In this document: one piece after another, positions 36,908 through 45,320 of the stretch
How positions within the stretch are numbered: position 1 is the first letter of the stretch
Layout of the letters: every line of letters begins with the position of its first letter
Assembly (NCBI RefSeq): GCF_026898135.2
Contig: NZ_CP114035.2
Span: 2,645,501 to 2,709,500 of the forward strand
DNA from: Pseudomonas fortuita
GTDB taxonomy: Bacteria > Pseudomonadota > Gammaproteobacteria > Pseudomonadales > Pseudomonadaceae
Length of the DNA stretch: 64,000 nt
Direction: 5' to 3'
Made by a program: the position numbers and the translations under genes
Notes under the pieces: model-generated
The model's input: the letters and a program-made list of their open reading frames with translations, nothing else
The model's database searches: none
Told to the model about the DNA's origin: nothing

Positions 36908-36934
36908 AAAGCCCTGATTTTTCGGGGCTTTTTT
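36908..36934 (+). terminator. Rho-independent terminator after the tRNA-Ser fragment
   Basis: AAAGCCC and GGGGCTT form a stem around TGATTTTTC, followed by a run of T. It fits the terminator normally found just behind a tRNA gene. Two GGTCCCCCAT direct repeats (36951-36960, 36963-36972) follow 16 bp later. Confidence 0.8.
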
Positions 36935-37132
36935 GTGCCTGTGTGTTTTTGGTCCCCCATCTGGTCCCCCATTTTTAGTGTGGCTTATGCTGGTTTGCTG
37001 CGGATTGTGATGGACATATGGCCTAGCAACTCACGTTTGGAAGGGAGCGATTTTTCCAAGGCAGCCTAGGTATGCTTGGCTCTTGCCGGCAGCTATCGAC
37101 CCGGCGCCTGAATATTGGGGTCGCTTCGCGAC

Positions 37133-37184
37133 ACATCGCCGATACGCGCGGCTCTCACAGAGGCTGGCGCAGGTCTGGAAGCTG
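37133..37184 (+). repeat. REP-like repeat, copy A
   Basis: CATCGCC-gata-CGCGCGGCTCTCACAG followed 13 bp later by TCTGGAAGCTGG. It resembles the degenerate Pseudomonas REP pattern (…GCTCCCACAGG) and matches copy B at 37834-37886 in layout and most bases. Confidence 0.45.
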
Positions 37185-37315
37185 GTGATATTCCTATGGG
37201 AACCGGTTTGCCGCGATGAGGCCTGAACTGCTAAACACAAGGCCTTGGATCGATGCCGGCCATCAGACCGTCGCTATCGTCCTATGATGGATCAACGTAG
37301 CAGAATGGGCAGAGC

Positions 37316-37525
37316 ATGAAGCGAACCTTGGAAGGCATGGCCAAAGCCGGCGAGCCGCTACTGCGCGAAGCCCTTGATGCGATAAGGGCGCATCAGGCCG
37401 CGCAAGATAACGGGGCATCTCCAGAGACAATCGAGCGGCTTAGAGTGTTGGCTGACTCCGTTTATCACGCGGTAGTGGATTTCCAGGTGCTTGAAGCCGG
37501 CAGTCTGTCTGAATCAATTCACTGA
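37316..37525 (+). CDS. Small helical protein, tandem paralogue 1
   Basis: A 69-residue protein with pattern LREALDAIRAHQAAQDNG, then ERLRVLADSVYHAVVDFQ. It is closely similar in layout to the next gene, including the final I/V-H. The start follows GGGCAGAGC. Such small proteins occur in Pseudomonas accessory regions; the function is unknown. Confidence 0.6.
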   Translation: MKRTLEGMAKAGEPLLREALDAIRAHQAAQDNGASPETIERLRVLADSVYHAVVDFQVLEAGSLSESIH

Positions 37526-37538
37526 TATCGAGGCACTG

Positions 37539-37745
37539 ATGCCCAAACAGTCGAAGATTTTGCCGCCCGACCACCCAGCCTACACCGAGGCAATTGAGGC
37601 AATGCGCCGTTACCACGAAGCTCAGGATACCGGCGCGCCTGCGATAGAGGTGGAAAGATTACGCCTGATAGCTGAATCTCTGTTCCAAGCTGTAACCGAC
37701 TATCAAATGAAAGCCTTTGGCCACGGCGGCGGAACTGTTCACTGA
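37539..37745 (+). CDS. Small helical protein, tandem paralogue 2
   Basis: A 68-residue protein (MPKQSKILPPDHPAYTEA onward) with TEAIEAMRRYHEAQDTG and ERLRLIAESLFQAVTDYQ, aligned without gaps to the preceding gene over its last 53 residues. ATG 37539 has CGAGG upstream and lies 13 bp from the previous stop, so the pair is likely one transcript created by tandem duplication. Function unknown. Confidence 0.62.
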   Translation: MPKQSKILPPDHPAYTEAIEAMRRYHEAQDTGAPAIEVERLRLIAESLFQAVTDYQMKAFGHGGGTVH

Positions 37746-37833
37746 TTGGCAGTTGCGCGGAAGATGAAGCGTCCTGCTGAGTGTCTGTTTTTGACCCCAT
37801 TGCGGACTTCCGGATGTTAGCGCCGCTGCTCGG

Positions 37834-37886
37834 CCCATCGCCTGCAAGCGCGACTCCCACAGGTGTTTCGCGGATCTGGAAGCTGG
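37834..37886 (+). repeat. REP-like repeat, copy B
   Basis: CCATCGCC-tgca-AGCGCGACTCCCACAG followed 12 bp later by TCTGGAAGCTGG. Matches copy A at 37133; the two bracket the pair of small paralogues. Confidence 0.45.
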
Positions 37887-38366
37887 GCGGCTAAAATCGG
37901 TTATGGCGCCTACGCTGACAACATGAAGTCTCTGATCAACATCTGCTTTGGGTCGGTTAACGCCTCTGGACCGGGCTGACCATCGTTGCCTTAACGAGCA
38001 CCCGGGCTATCCACATCCGAAGTCCTGACTCGGTCTCACTTTTCGTGGGTTTCAGCTTTAGCTTTCAGTCCAGCCTCAGGGCTTCAGCATCAGTATTTGA
38101 AACGTAAGCCTGGAAATGGTCGCGGGCGAACTCCTCGCTGTTGCTTTAGGCTTTCGTTAAGCTTCGGCGAACTGCGCCGATTTACCTCGCTTTTGGCTAA
38201 GGTCCGTCCGTCACAACCGATCAACGCGTCGGCGAGGTAGAGGTATGGGGATCTAGGTACCCGGTCGAGACGCCTCTATAGGGGCCTAAGCAGTCTTGGA
38301 GGTAATGCATCAAAGCCTAAGCTGTGCCATCATTGTGCCCACCGGACCTGTAAATAGTAGGAAGCT
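37887..38366. other. Non-coding stretch before the defence cassette
   Basis: No coding sequence is supported. The last 30 bp hold the ribosome binding region (TAGGAAGC) of the ATPase gene. GC falls towards the right end, marking the left border of the low-GC cassette. Confidence 0.5.
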
Positions 38367-39627
38367 ATGAATCTCATTGATAGTGTGATGATTAAAGGTT
38401 TTTGGGGGAATCACGAAGTATCCTTCAAAGCAAGCGAGGATTTGAATTTCCTCATCGGTCCAAATGGTTCAGGTAAATCCACTACGCTCAAAATAATCTC
38501 TGGCGTTCTTCGCGCTGACAAAGATTACCTCTCTGAGCTTGACTTTGAGTCGGTTCGTATAAATTTGAAGGATCCACGCTCCAAGCGAAAACCATATATT
38601 GAAGTAGTTAAAAATCTTGGGGTGCCATTCTTTCATTGTGATTATAAGATTGTAGAGTCTTCTACTGAAAAACCCTATGCGTATGTTTTGAGTGATGTGG
38701 ATGGTTATGATACGGTTAGCAAGGGCTCGTTTTTTATAAGAGCTCAGTTAGCTGGGAGTACTGCCGCGAGCCGTACTCTAGCAAAGCATCTCTCTGAAAT
38801 GGTGTCTTTGACTTGGATCTGTTCAGCGAGCCGCTTCGCTGAAGGGGCCAGGTGGAAATGATCCGGTTGATTTGAGGTTGGATGATTTCTCGAATCGATT
38901 GGTTAGATACCTTTCCTCTTTGAGTAAGCAGGTGAATGCTCTGCATGAGCGTTTTCAAGAACATGTATTCTTATCTTTGCTGGTCAAGGAGAATGACAAG
39001 GTGGCAGCCCTTCCTGGGCGTGAGAAGGTCGACAGTGAAAAGCAGGCACTCCTACAAATATTTTCTGAATTTAAGTTGGACAAAAGAAGTTACCAAAAGA
39101 AGCTAGATGGACATTTTGGTATGCTGGAGGATCTCCGAGGGCGATGGGGTAAAAGTACAGATCTCAAACCGGCCGACTTTATGGCGATTTTCTCCCTGCA
39201 CAGAATCGAAAGTACCGTGGATGTCTGGGAGGGTATCACCAAAGAGAAAAATCGGATTGTTTCTTCTCGGGATCTTTTCTTAGCTATACTGAATAAATTG
39301 CTTTTGAAGAAAACCATTTCGCTCAATGAGCGTAATGAGTTAGTGATTAAGACTGAATCTGGAAAAATTTTGAAGCCCTCCCAGCTTTCTTCTGGGGAAA
39401 AGCAGATCATCGTTATTCTTGGTGAGGCTTTGCTGCAGGAAGGTCAAAGCTTTATATATATGGCAGATGAGCCTGAGATTTCGCTTCACGCAGCTTGGCA
39501 AGAAAGTTTGGCAAAAAATATAAAAAGCCTTAATCCTGCCGCTCAGATTGTCTTCGCTACCCATTCCCCTGATGTGGTCGGGGCCAACCAAGATCGTTTG
39601 ATTCACATGGATCGCTGCGTGAAATGA
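38367..39627 (+). pseudogene. AAA family ATPase, AriA-like (PARIS), with a frameshift
   Basis: Two adjacent frames together encode an ABC/SMC-type ATPase of about 420 residues. The first (38367-38861) has Walker A FLIGPNGSGKSTTLK near residues 28-42. The second, open from before 38812 to 39627, has the signature LSSGEKQIIVILGEALL, Walker B FIYMADEPEISLH and the switch FATHSPDVV. The first frame fails at about 38817: ATCTGTT would read ATCTCTGTT, giving TWISVQRAAS, if two bases (TC) were restored, which reconnects both halves perfectly. So this is a 2-nt deletion, a programmed shift, or a sequencing error. The ATGA overlap with the DUF4435 gene indicates a two-gene operon. Codon usage and GC are far lower than in the flanking DNA, indicating recent transfer. 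The pairing with DUF4435 is the AriA/AriB arrangement of PARIS. Confidence 0.78.
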
Positions 39628-40517
39628 CATTTACAAGAACTGTGTCAGGTCGATCGAATTTGCCTGCGTTTTTGGGCGTCAGTATGGTGGTCTATACAGA
39701 GGGTGGCGAGTTCAATAAAGAGAAAAAACAAAGCGACTGTTCAATTGATGCGGTTTTTTGGAAAGGATTTTTTTCACGATTTTTACCAGGTCTGAGTTAT
39801 GAAATTAGACCTCTTGGCTCAAAGGATAATTTATTGCCTTATGCTCAAGATGTTGCCGCATCAAAAATATCCAATACCATAGTGGCTATGGATAGAGATC
39901 ATGATCATCATCGCCATTGTTTGATTGATCATCCGTTTGTTCTCTATACATATGGTTACAGCTGGGAGAACGATGCTTGGCAAGCTGAAGCTATTATCTC
40001 TAAGCTTGAGAGAATTTCTGTGAAAGGCGTTAGTGCTGAAGCTGCAGAAGTGATTAGAGTTAAGTGTCGTAATTTTTTGGTGGATTTCAATAGGTTGATT
40101 TTTGTAGATGTGCTCTGCTCGCTAAAAAGGGTGCAGGGAATTCATCGTGAAAAATTCTGGGCGTATGTTGATGTTCGTGATTCTAATAGATATAGAGTCA
40201 AGAAAGAATCTTTTAGGAAGTTAATTGGCACCATTAAGTCGGGTAGAGTGGAAAAATTTCAGTTTAGTGGTTGCGATAGGGTTGTGGCAGCCCGCGACTG
40301 TTACGGTAAGTTGTGGGCAAAATTTTTGTATGGGATTTTTTGTGAGTGTTTTCGTGATGTTACAGGTCAAAAAAATCTGAATAGAGAAATGGCGGATGTA
40401 TTGGTCGCTGAGCATTTTCAGTATACGGATCTAGACAAGGATCCGGATTTGAAAAATTATTATCAGGGTATGGCCTCGGCTTTGCGTGCACGAGTCGCTG
40501 ATGCTACTCGAATATAG
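39624..40517 (+). CDS. DUF4435 (TOPRIM-like) protein, AriB-like effector of a PARIS-type defence system
   Basis: A 297-residue protein of the DUF4435 family. It carries the TOPRIM-type catalytic features: a Glu in VVYTEGGEF (Glu26) and the acidic DxD stretch IVAMDRDHDHH at about residues 90. It starts with an ATGA overlap on the AAA ATPase stop, giving a fixed two-gene cassette. In PARIS, AriA holds the AriB nuclease in check until phage anti-restriction proteins such as Ocr release it, after which AriB stops translation by cleaving host tRNA. This role is taken from the family; here it is inferred from domain pairing and motif. Low GC as for the ATPase. Other AAA + DUF4435 systems are possible. 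Confidence 0.78.
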   Translation: MTFTRTVSGRSNLPAFLGVSMVVYTEGGEFNKEKKQSDCSIDAVFWKGFFSRFLPGLSYEIRPLGSKDNLLPYAQDVAASKISNTIVAMDRDHDHHRHCLIDHPFVLYTYGYSWENDAWQAEAIISKLERISVKGVSAEAAEVIRVKCRNFLVDFNRLIFVDVLCSLKRVQGIHREKFWAYVDVRDSNRYRVKKESFRKLIGTIKSGRVEKFQFSGCDRVVAARDCYGKLWAKFLYGIFCECFRDVTGQKNLNREMADVLVAEHFQYTDLDKDPDLKNYYQGMASALRARVADATRI

Positions 40518-40726
40518 AGGTTGATCTGTGGGGTTGTCTGTGGTGATGTCTTTATTTTTTGATAATTTTGAATGCGTTTTTGTCATTCTCATGGCCTGGA
40601 GATAAGGCAATGCTAAAGTCCCCTTGTTGGATCTCGATAGTTTTGCGGGAGTCATTAGTTGCAATGACGATTCCATCGAGAATCCATAATTTTGGATCTG
40701 TTTAAGTGGCTAGATGCAGGTTGGAG

Positions 40727-42445
40727 TTACTTGACCAGTACGAGATGTGAATTATCCGCAGGCAGGGCAGCGAAAATATCTGTTGAGCTGTTCAGTAAGT
40801 ATCCATTCAGAATGTTCGTTTTGCGAGGACCTCTCACAGTGCAAGCCCAAATGTTTTGCCCATTAGACCTTTTCCGATGAATGCCCAGTTTCTCAAATTG
40901 ACGCTGAACGCGCCGCCAATGCTCGATCTGGTTGCTTCCATCAGACTGCTCCGGTTGCTCGGCAGCATAGCGCTGGAAAATGCCCGGTGTGACCAGGAAG
41001 AAAGTACCGTCCACCGTATGGACCTTGGCCTTACTGTCGTTGATCACTAAGCGATGACTGTTAACTCCCTCGCGCAGCCACTCGATAAAGGCCTGCCCCA
41101 CGGAATACTGTGGTGGAGGAGTGGCAGATTGAGCCATCTCAACAGCTGATCCACTCTCGCGTTCGCCCTGCACTTGCAACATGTCCATAAGGTCGTCGAG
41201 GTAGTCGAATTCCTGATTCTGCAGCACGGCGCCGGCTTGTTTTGCTTCTGGTGTTGCAGGCGGCTGATCCGGGGCCGACTCGTTGGTTTCGCTGGTCGGT
41301 AGTGGGCCATCCATCATCGGCTCTACCGTGCCGCTAAAGTAATCTGGCCTCGGCTCATTGGCCCAGATCAGGCTCGGCTGCAGGCGAAGAAAGGTAAAGC
41401 GATGTTGCCAGTCATCCTCTGAAACGGTGGCGCTCCACACCGCTTTGCCCTCTGGTGTCACATCCACCAGTCCATGCGACTGCAGCTCATCGAACAAGGC
41501 AATGTTGGAGGAGGGGATGCCATCCACTGCCTGGGCGAGCAGGTAAGCGCGCAGTTTGTCGGTGGCGGTCTTGCTGACCAGCCACAGATGGTCTTGGGTA
41601 AGCCAGCCAGCCGCGCCGGGCTGGTTGAATTTGAACTCTTTTTTGGCCAGGTGACGCAGGCCTGTGAGTAGGTGATGCTGCAACGAATGTTTGGGTGCCT
41701 GCAGGGCTTTGGTGGGATTGGCGCCGATGTTCTGCGCGGTGGAGACCCGGTCAGCTTGTAGCACCAGTTCCCCGAGGGTGCCGGCGTGCTCGTAGTGATT
41801 GGCCAGCAGGAACAGTAGGTGTCCCCACAGGATTGGATAGTTGCTGAGCCAGTCAAGCTGACGGGATGTCAAAACTTGTGTGTACAGCAGCCCGGTGGCG
41901 GCGCCGTGAAGCTTGTAATCGCGGCCGGCTACGTAGCGAAAGCGGTAGGGCAGGGTCAGAGGACCGTGCCAGGGGTGCCACACCTCACCATTTTCATACT
42001 CGACCTGCAGGTCGACGGCAATCTTACCAATGTCGTGAAGCAGGGCGCCGTAGGCAATCGCCGCGCTCCAGGCGTCGGCCTGGGCGGCCTGGTCTTCCGG
42101 TGCGGCGCCGCTGGGTAGCAGGTACGACTGGCGCAGCTTCAAACTGCAGGCCACCAGTTCCAGTCCATGGTCCAGCATGCCGCCCGGATAGGCATGGTGG
42201 TGGCTTTCGCTGGCGGGGAGTTGCTGTACATAGCTGGCGTAGCGGTGGATCGGGTCAAGGTAGAGCTGATTGAACTGCGGCTCGGAGAGCGCCGTGTATT
42301 GCCAGATGCGCTGCAGCAACTTTTTCCGGTGGTCGGCACAGAGCAGGGATTCGGCGAGTAGTGGGAGGAGAAATCCCTCGGGCGCTGGAGCGAGTATGGG
42401 CTCCGCAGCATTGCCTTTTTCATGCTTGAACCACCAGCGCTTCAT
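40727..42445 (-). CDS. MobH family relaxase (TraI_2 domain)
   Basis: A 572-residue relaxase that would nick the ICE origin of transfer. The N-terminal TraI_2 domain has an HD-type metal centre: HAYPGGMLDHGLEL near residue 84 and ALLHDIGKIAVDL near 133, with LLFLLANHYEHAGTLG further on. A Pro/Gln/Glu-rich linker follows and the C-terminal TraI_2_C-like domain is recognisable (FIEWLREGVNSHRLVIND, then FFLVTPGIFQRYA). The enzyme appears intact. MobH relaxases belong to SXT/pKLC102-type ICEs. The gene stands alone on the minus strand between the defence cassette and the MvaT-like gene. Confidence 0.88.
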   Translation of the reverse strand: MKRWWFKHEKGNAAEPILAPAPEGFLLPLLAESLLCADHRKKLLQRIWQYTALSEPQFNQLYLDPIHRYASYVQQLPASESHHHAYPGGMLDHGLELVACSLKLRQSYLLPSGAAPEDQAAQADAWSAAIAYGALLHDIGKIAVDLQVEYENGEVWHPWHGPLTLPYRFRYVAGRDYKLHGAATGLLYTQVLTSRQLDWLSNYPILWGHLLFLLANHYEHAGTLGELVLQADRVSTAQNIGANPTKALQAPKHSLQHHLLTGLRHLAKKEFKFNQPGAAGWLTQDHLWLVSKTATDKLRAYLLAQAVDGIPSSNIALFDELQSHGLVDVTPEGKAVWSATVSEDDWQHRFTFLRLQPSLIWANEPRPDYFSGTVEPMMDGPLPTSETNESAPDQPPATPEAKQAGAVLQNQEFDYLDDLMDMLQVQGERESGSAVEMAQSATPPPQYSVGQAFIEWLREGVNSHRLVINDSKAKVHTVDGTFFLVTPGIFQRYAAEQPEQSDGSNQIEHWRRVQRQFEKLGIHRKRSNGQNIWACTVRGPRKTNILNGYLLNSSTDIFAALPADNSHLVLVK

Positions 42446-42667
42446 CGGGTTACCTGCTTTGTATTCAGAAGGTCCTTTTGCCTTTTCGGATAGGCCTCTT
42501 ACCCTTGTGCCCCCTTACCATTGCCGCCGTTACCCTTTAACGCCTTGAGCCTTTTCGCGAACGCGAAAATTCGAAGCCTGGCGCATCGGGTTACCTGTGG
42601 TACCGGAATGACCTGTCCTTTTCCTGTGAGGTAGACTGTCCGGCATTATTTCGAGGAAGGTGGCCTG

Positions 42668-42862
42668 ATGACGTTGAGCGATGCCATTTTGATCGTGCTA
42701 CTGGCTGACCGGATTCATGGTACCGATGCTGCCATTCGATCGGCCGCCACGCGCTGTGCGAAACAGCTGCCACGCAGTCAGCGCGATATGTTGTTCAAGA
42801 TCGGCAACAGTGCCGCACCTCGTGAACTAGTGGGGCACCTTTGCCAGTTCTTGCCGGACTGA
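42668..42862 (+). CDS. Small hypothetical protein of the ICE
   Basis: A 64-residue protein (MTLSDAILIVLLADRIHGTD onward) with an amphipathic N-terminal helix and a conserved-looking end (ELVGHLCQFLPD). GAGGAAGG precedes ATG 42668 at 8 nt. No family is recognised. Confidence 0.58.
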   Translation: MTLSDAILIVLLADRIHGTDAAIRSAATRCAKQLPRSQRDMLFKIGNSAAPRELVGHLCQFLPD

Positions 42863-42989
42863 TTAGTCACATGGATATGTGCACATTTTGAGGGATGAAA
42901 AGTTAGCTGGAGAGTCAGTTAACGCTCGGCTAGTAGTTGTGCCTCAGGTAATATCGCCGCACATGCCCCAACCCTAGGAAAGATTTCAC

Positions 42990-43319
42990 ATGTCCAAACT
43001 TGCCGAATTCAAAGCACTGGAAGCTCAACTGGCTGCTCAACTTCAACAGCTGGACGCGATGAAAAACGATTCCGGCCTGAAGCAGGAAATCGAGTACGGC
43101 ATGAACCTGCGCCAGGTCATCACCATTCTCGACCCGTCCAAGGGCGCAAGCGTGAGTACTTCCAGCTCCACCGCCGCTCAGCGCAAGCCGCGTGAGGTCA
43201 AACGCTACAAGCACCCGCACAGCGGCGAGATCGTCGAAACCAAGGGCGGCAATCACAAGATCCTCAAGCAGTGGAAGCAGGAGCACGGCTCGGATGTCGT
43301 CGAGAGCTGGCTGCAGTAA
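42990..43319 (+). CDS. MvaT family histone-like nucleoid protein
   Basis: A 109-residue H-NS-like protein. The N-terminal coiled coil (MSKLAEFKALEAQLAAQLQQ) is the oligomerisation part; the C-terminal DNA-binding part VKRYKHPHSGEIVETKGG and LKQWKQEHGSDVVESWLQ matches the MvaT/MvaU DNA-binding domain closely (core copies have YKNPHTGEVIETKGGNHKTL). Mobile elements use such proteins as 'stealth' silencers of their own AT-rich genes. It may silence the low-GC defence cassette nearby, which is an inference. Confidence 0.92.
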   Translation: MSKLAEFKALEAQLAAQLQQLDAMKNDSGLKQEIEYGMNLRQVITILDPSKGASVSTSSSTAAQRKPREVKRYKHPHSGEIVETKGGNHKILKQWKQEHGSDVVESWLQ

Positions 43320-43366
43320 TCGCTTGCTCAATTGCAGCGGCCGATGGTCGGCGTTGCAGGCAAAAC

Positions 43367-43388
43367 AAAGGCCCCGGTTGGGGCCTTT
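43367..43388. terminator. Bidirectional terminator between mvaT-like and ardC genes
   Basis: A perfect 9-bp stem, AAAGGCCCC and GGGGCCTTT with loop GGTT, lies between two convergent genes. The A/T ends of the stem give a U tract on either strand. Confidence 0.85.
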
Positions 43389-43405
43389 CTATTTGAAGTG
43401 AAAAG

Positions 43406-44344
43406 TCACGCCGTGAGCCGTTCGGTCGTCTCGCTGGCCTGATCCAACTGCAGCGCCAACAGGTACTCGGAAGCCTCACGGGCCAGCCCACTGGCGCGGA
43501 AGATGGCTCGCTTATCCTCCTTGAGGATCTTCAACCAGGACGCCAGGTACTCCTCATGGCGTAACTCGCCCTGGGTGCCGGTGAGGGCGCAGAGAAACGC
43601 TGCGCCCATCTCCGCGACCAACTCCTCGAAGGCGTACGCCGCAGAGCCGAATGCGTGTCCGCCTGTGATGCCTTCCCGGTTGAGGCGGGCGTGGTGACCC
43701 GACCAGTGCGTCAGCTCATGCAGCGCGGTCGCGTAGTAGCTGCCGACGTCCACGAACTGGGCCTTGGTGGGCAATTGAATGAGATCCCGGATCGGTAGAT
43801 AAAACGCGTCATCCCCGTAGCGGTGTTCGATGCGTGCGCCGCTGGCGGCCAACAGACGCTCGGCAGGTGCATGATCGATGAATGCCATCGGATCTTTACC
43901 CTCGTCGTGGTACTGCTCGTCGTTGGGTAGTCCCTCGGTCTGCTCGATGTTGAACAGGCAATGCGTTCGTAGCAGTGCGAACTGCACCATCTTGACGTTA
44001 CCTTGCTCATCACGGACGACCTGGCCGTCTTCGTCGTGTGCTTCCTTGCTCATGGGTTTGTACAGCACTGCGAGGGTCGATTGTTCGCCCTTGCGCACAT
44101 GCCCACCGGCTTTCCGTGCCTGGTTGTAGGTGAGCCAGCGATCCTGGCGGTACCCGCGCAGACGCGCTTCGGCCCATAGCAGTGGAATGTTGATACCGGC
44201 ATAGGGGCGCCGGGTAATCGCGTTAATGGGGAAAGGTGCGTCAACACTTGAGCCTGAAGTGGTCCAGGGTTTGATCCACGGGATCACCCCCTGATTCAGA
44301 GCGTTGACGATCTTGTTGGTGACGTCCAGGTAGATATCGGACAT
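43406..44344 (-). CDS. ArdC family antirestriction protein (zincin domain)
   Basis: A 312-residue protein with the ArdC N-terminal single-stranded DNA-binding domain (YLDVTNKIVNALNQGVIPWI, then YAGINIPLLWAEARLRGY) and a C-terminal metallopeptidase-like domain with the zincin motif ATALHELTHWSGH and SAAYAFEELVAEMGAAF. ArdC proteins protect incoming conjugative DNA from restriction and bind single-stranded DNA. Length and motifs are normal. An ICE-typical gene convergent with the MvaT-like gene. Confidence 0.9.
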   Translation of the reverse strand: MSDIYLDVTNKIVNALNQGVIPWIKPWTTSGSSVDAPFPINAITRRPYAGINIPLLWAEARLRGYRQDRWLTYNQARKAGGHVRKGEQSTLAVLYKPMSKEAHDEDGQVVRDEQGNVKMVQFALLRTHCLFNIEQTEGLPNDEQYHDEGKDPMAFIDHAPAERLLAASGARIEHRYGDDAFYLPIRDLIQLPTKAQFVDVGSYYATALHELTHWSGHHARLNREGITGGHAFGSAAYAFEELVAEMGAAFLCALTGTQGELRHEEYLASWLKILKEDKRAIFRASGLAREASEYLLALQLDQASETTERLTA

Positions 44345-44428
44345 GGCGTTCTCCAGTCAAGGAAGGGGAACGCTGCCCGGCCGGGAAGGGTTCCCGGTGG
44401 GGTAAGTGGACAGTGGTAGGGTGGGCGT

Positions 44429-44938
44429 TCAGGCCGATGAGATGTCCACACCGATCTCATGTGGCAACCTGATATGAAGAAAAACAGGGCCGGTTTCTGG
44501 CGTGATGTGAGTTACCTGAAACTGAGTGACTGACGCCGAGGAGCGTGATTCACTCTGGGAAGCTTGATCGAGTAGCAAGTCGAGCGATTGGCGCAAGTGG
44601 TGATCTACCGAAGCCAGAGCGATGCCCAATACGGTCTGCAAGCGCTGTCCTGATTGCTCAACTGTGTCAGTAGCCGTACCAACCTCGGCGATGAATTGCC
44701 ATACCCCTGGGCTCAGGACAATGGCAGGTAAGGAGCGGTTATTCCTGGACACTGGTGCCTCCCGGGAGCTGATCCAGCGATGGCCTCCAGGAGCATCCCG
44801 GGTAAGTTCCATCGCCACCGCGCTCACTGAAAACTTGGCGTGTCCAGGCATTAAAACGCGCTTGCTCGTGGGGTCAACGCCTAATCCAGCCTGCCTTGCA
44901 GGTCGAGTTTCCAGCCGCTTCCAGCGAAGTTTTTCCAT
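44429..44938 (-). CDS. Hypothetical ICE protein
   Basis: A 169-residue protein with no recognised domain. The N-terminal part is basic (MEKLRWKRLETRPARQAG), the middle helical (VGTATDTVEQSGQRLQ, then VLGIALASVDHHLRQSLDLL) and the C-terminus carries GPVFLHIRLPHEIGVD. No signal peptide. Upstream of the ArdC gene on the same strand, with an 84-bp gap. Start uncertain. Confidence 0.55.
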   Translation of the reverse strand: MEKLRWKRLETRPARQAGLGVDPTSKRVLMPGHAKFSVSAVAMELTRDAPGGHRWISSREAPVSRNNRSLPAIVLSPGVWQFIAEVGTATDTVEQSGQRLQTVLGIALASVDHHLRQSLDLLLDQASQSESRSSASVTQFQVTHITPETGPVFLHIRLPHEIGVDISSA

Positions 44939-45053
44939 CCCAAAACTTCAGATGAATCGCTCGCTGTTGTTGGCGTGGAGATTGAAAGGAGCGATGTCCC
45001 AGAGAGGCACAAATTCGTGCTTCCCTGGAACATCGCATGTGTCTCCAGAGCAG

Positions 45054-45320
45054 TCAGGATTTCCCGGGCAGGGCAATCTCAGCAGCGATGTACAGGTGCG
45101 TGGATGTGGCCTCAATCACCAATGCCCCGTCGGTGCCGCGTAGGCTTTCCAGAACGGGATCATCAAGGTCGAAGTACTCGGCAAAATCGTCGCCACCGAA
45201 TTCACTGCGAGCGCGATTCCACCAGGCGTCAAAGTCGTCGACGTCAGGGTTGCAACCCATGGCGTAGGCAATGTGTTTGCGGCTACTTCCGTCGGATTTG
45301 CTTTCGCCGAACTCGGACAT
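45054..45320 (-). CDS. Small acidic hypothetical protein
   Basis: An 88-residue acidic protein (MSEFGESKSDGSSRKHIAYA onward) with a central DFDAWWNRARSEFGGDDF and a beta-rich end (GALVIEATSTHLYIAAEI). The starting region has a weak ribosome binding site. The family is not recognised; it may belong to the ICE backbone. Confidence 0.48.
   Translation of the reverse strand: MSEFGESKSDGSSRKHIAYAMGCNPDVDDFDAWWNRARSEFGGDDFAEYFDLDDPVLESLRGTDGALVIEATSTHLYIAAEIALPGKS

Noticed and set aside
36985..37066. Integrase C-terminal remnant on the minus strand
   Set aside because: ELLGHMSITIRSKPA before a stop is suggestive, but too short and lacks the catalytic RHRY residues; it is mentioned with the attachment site rather than called as a gene.
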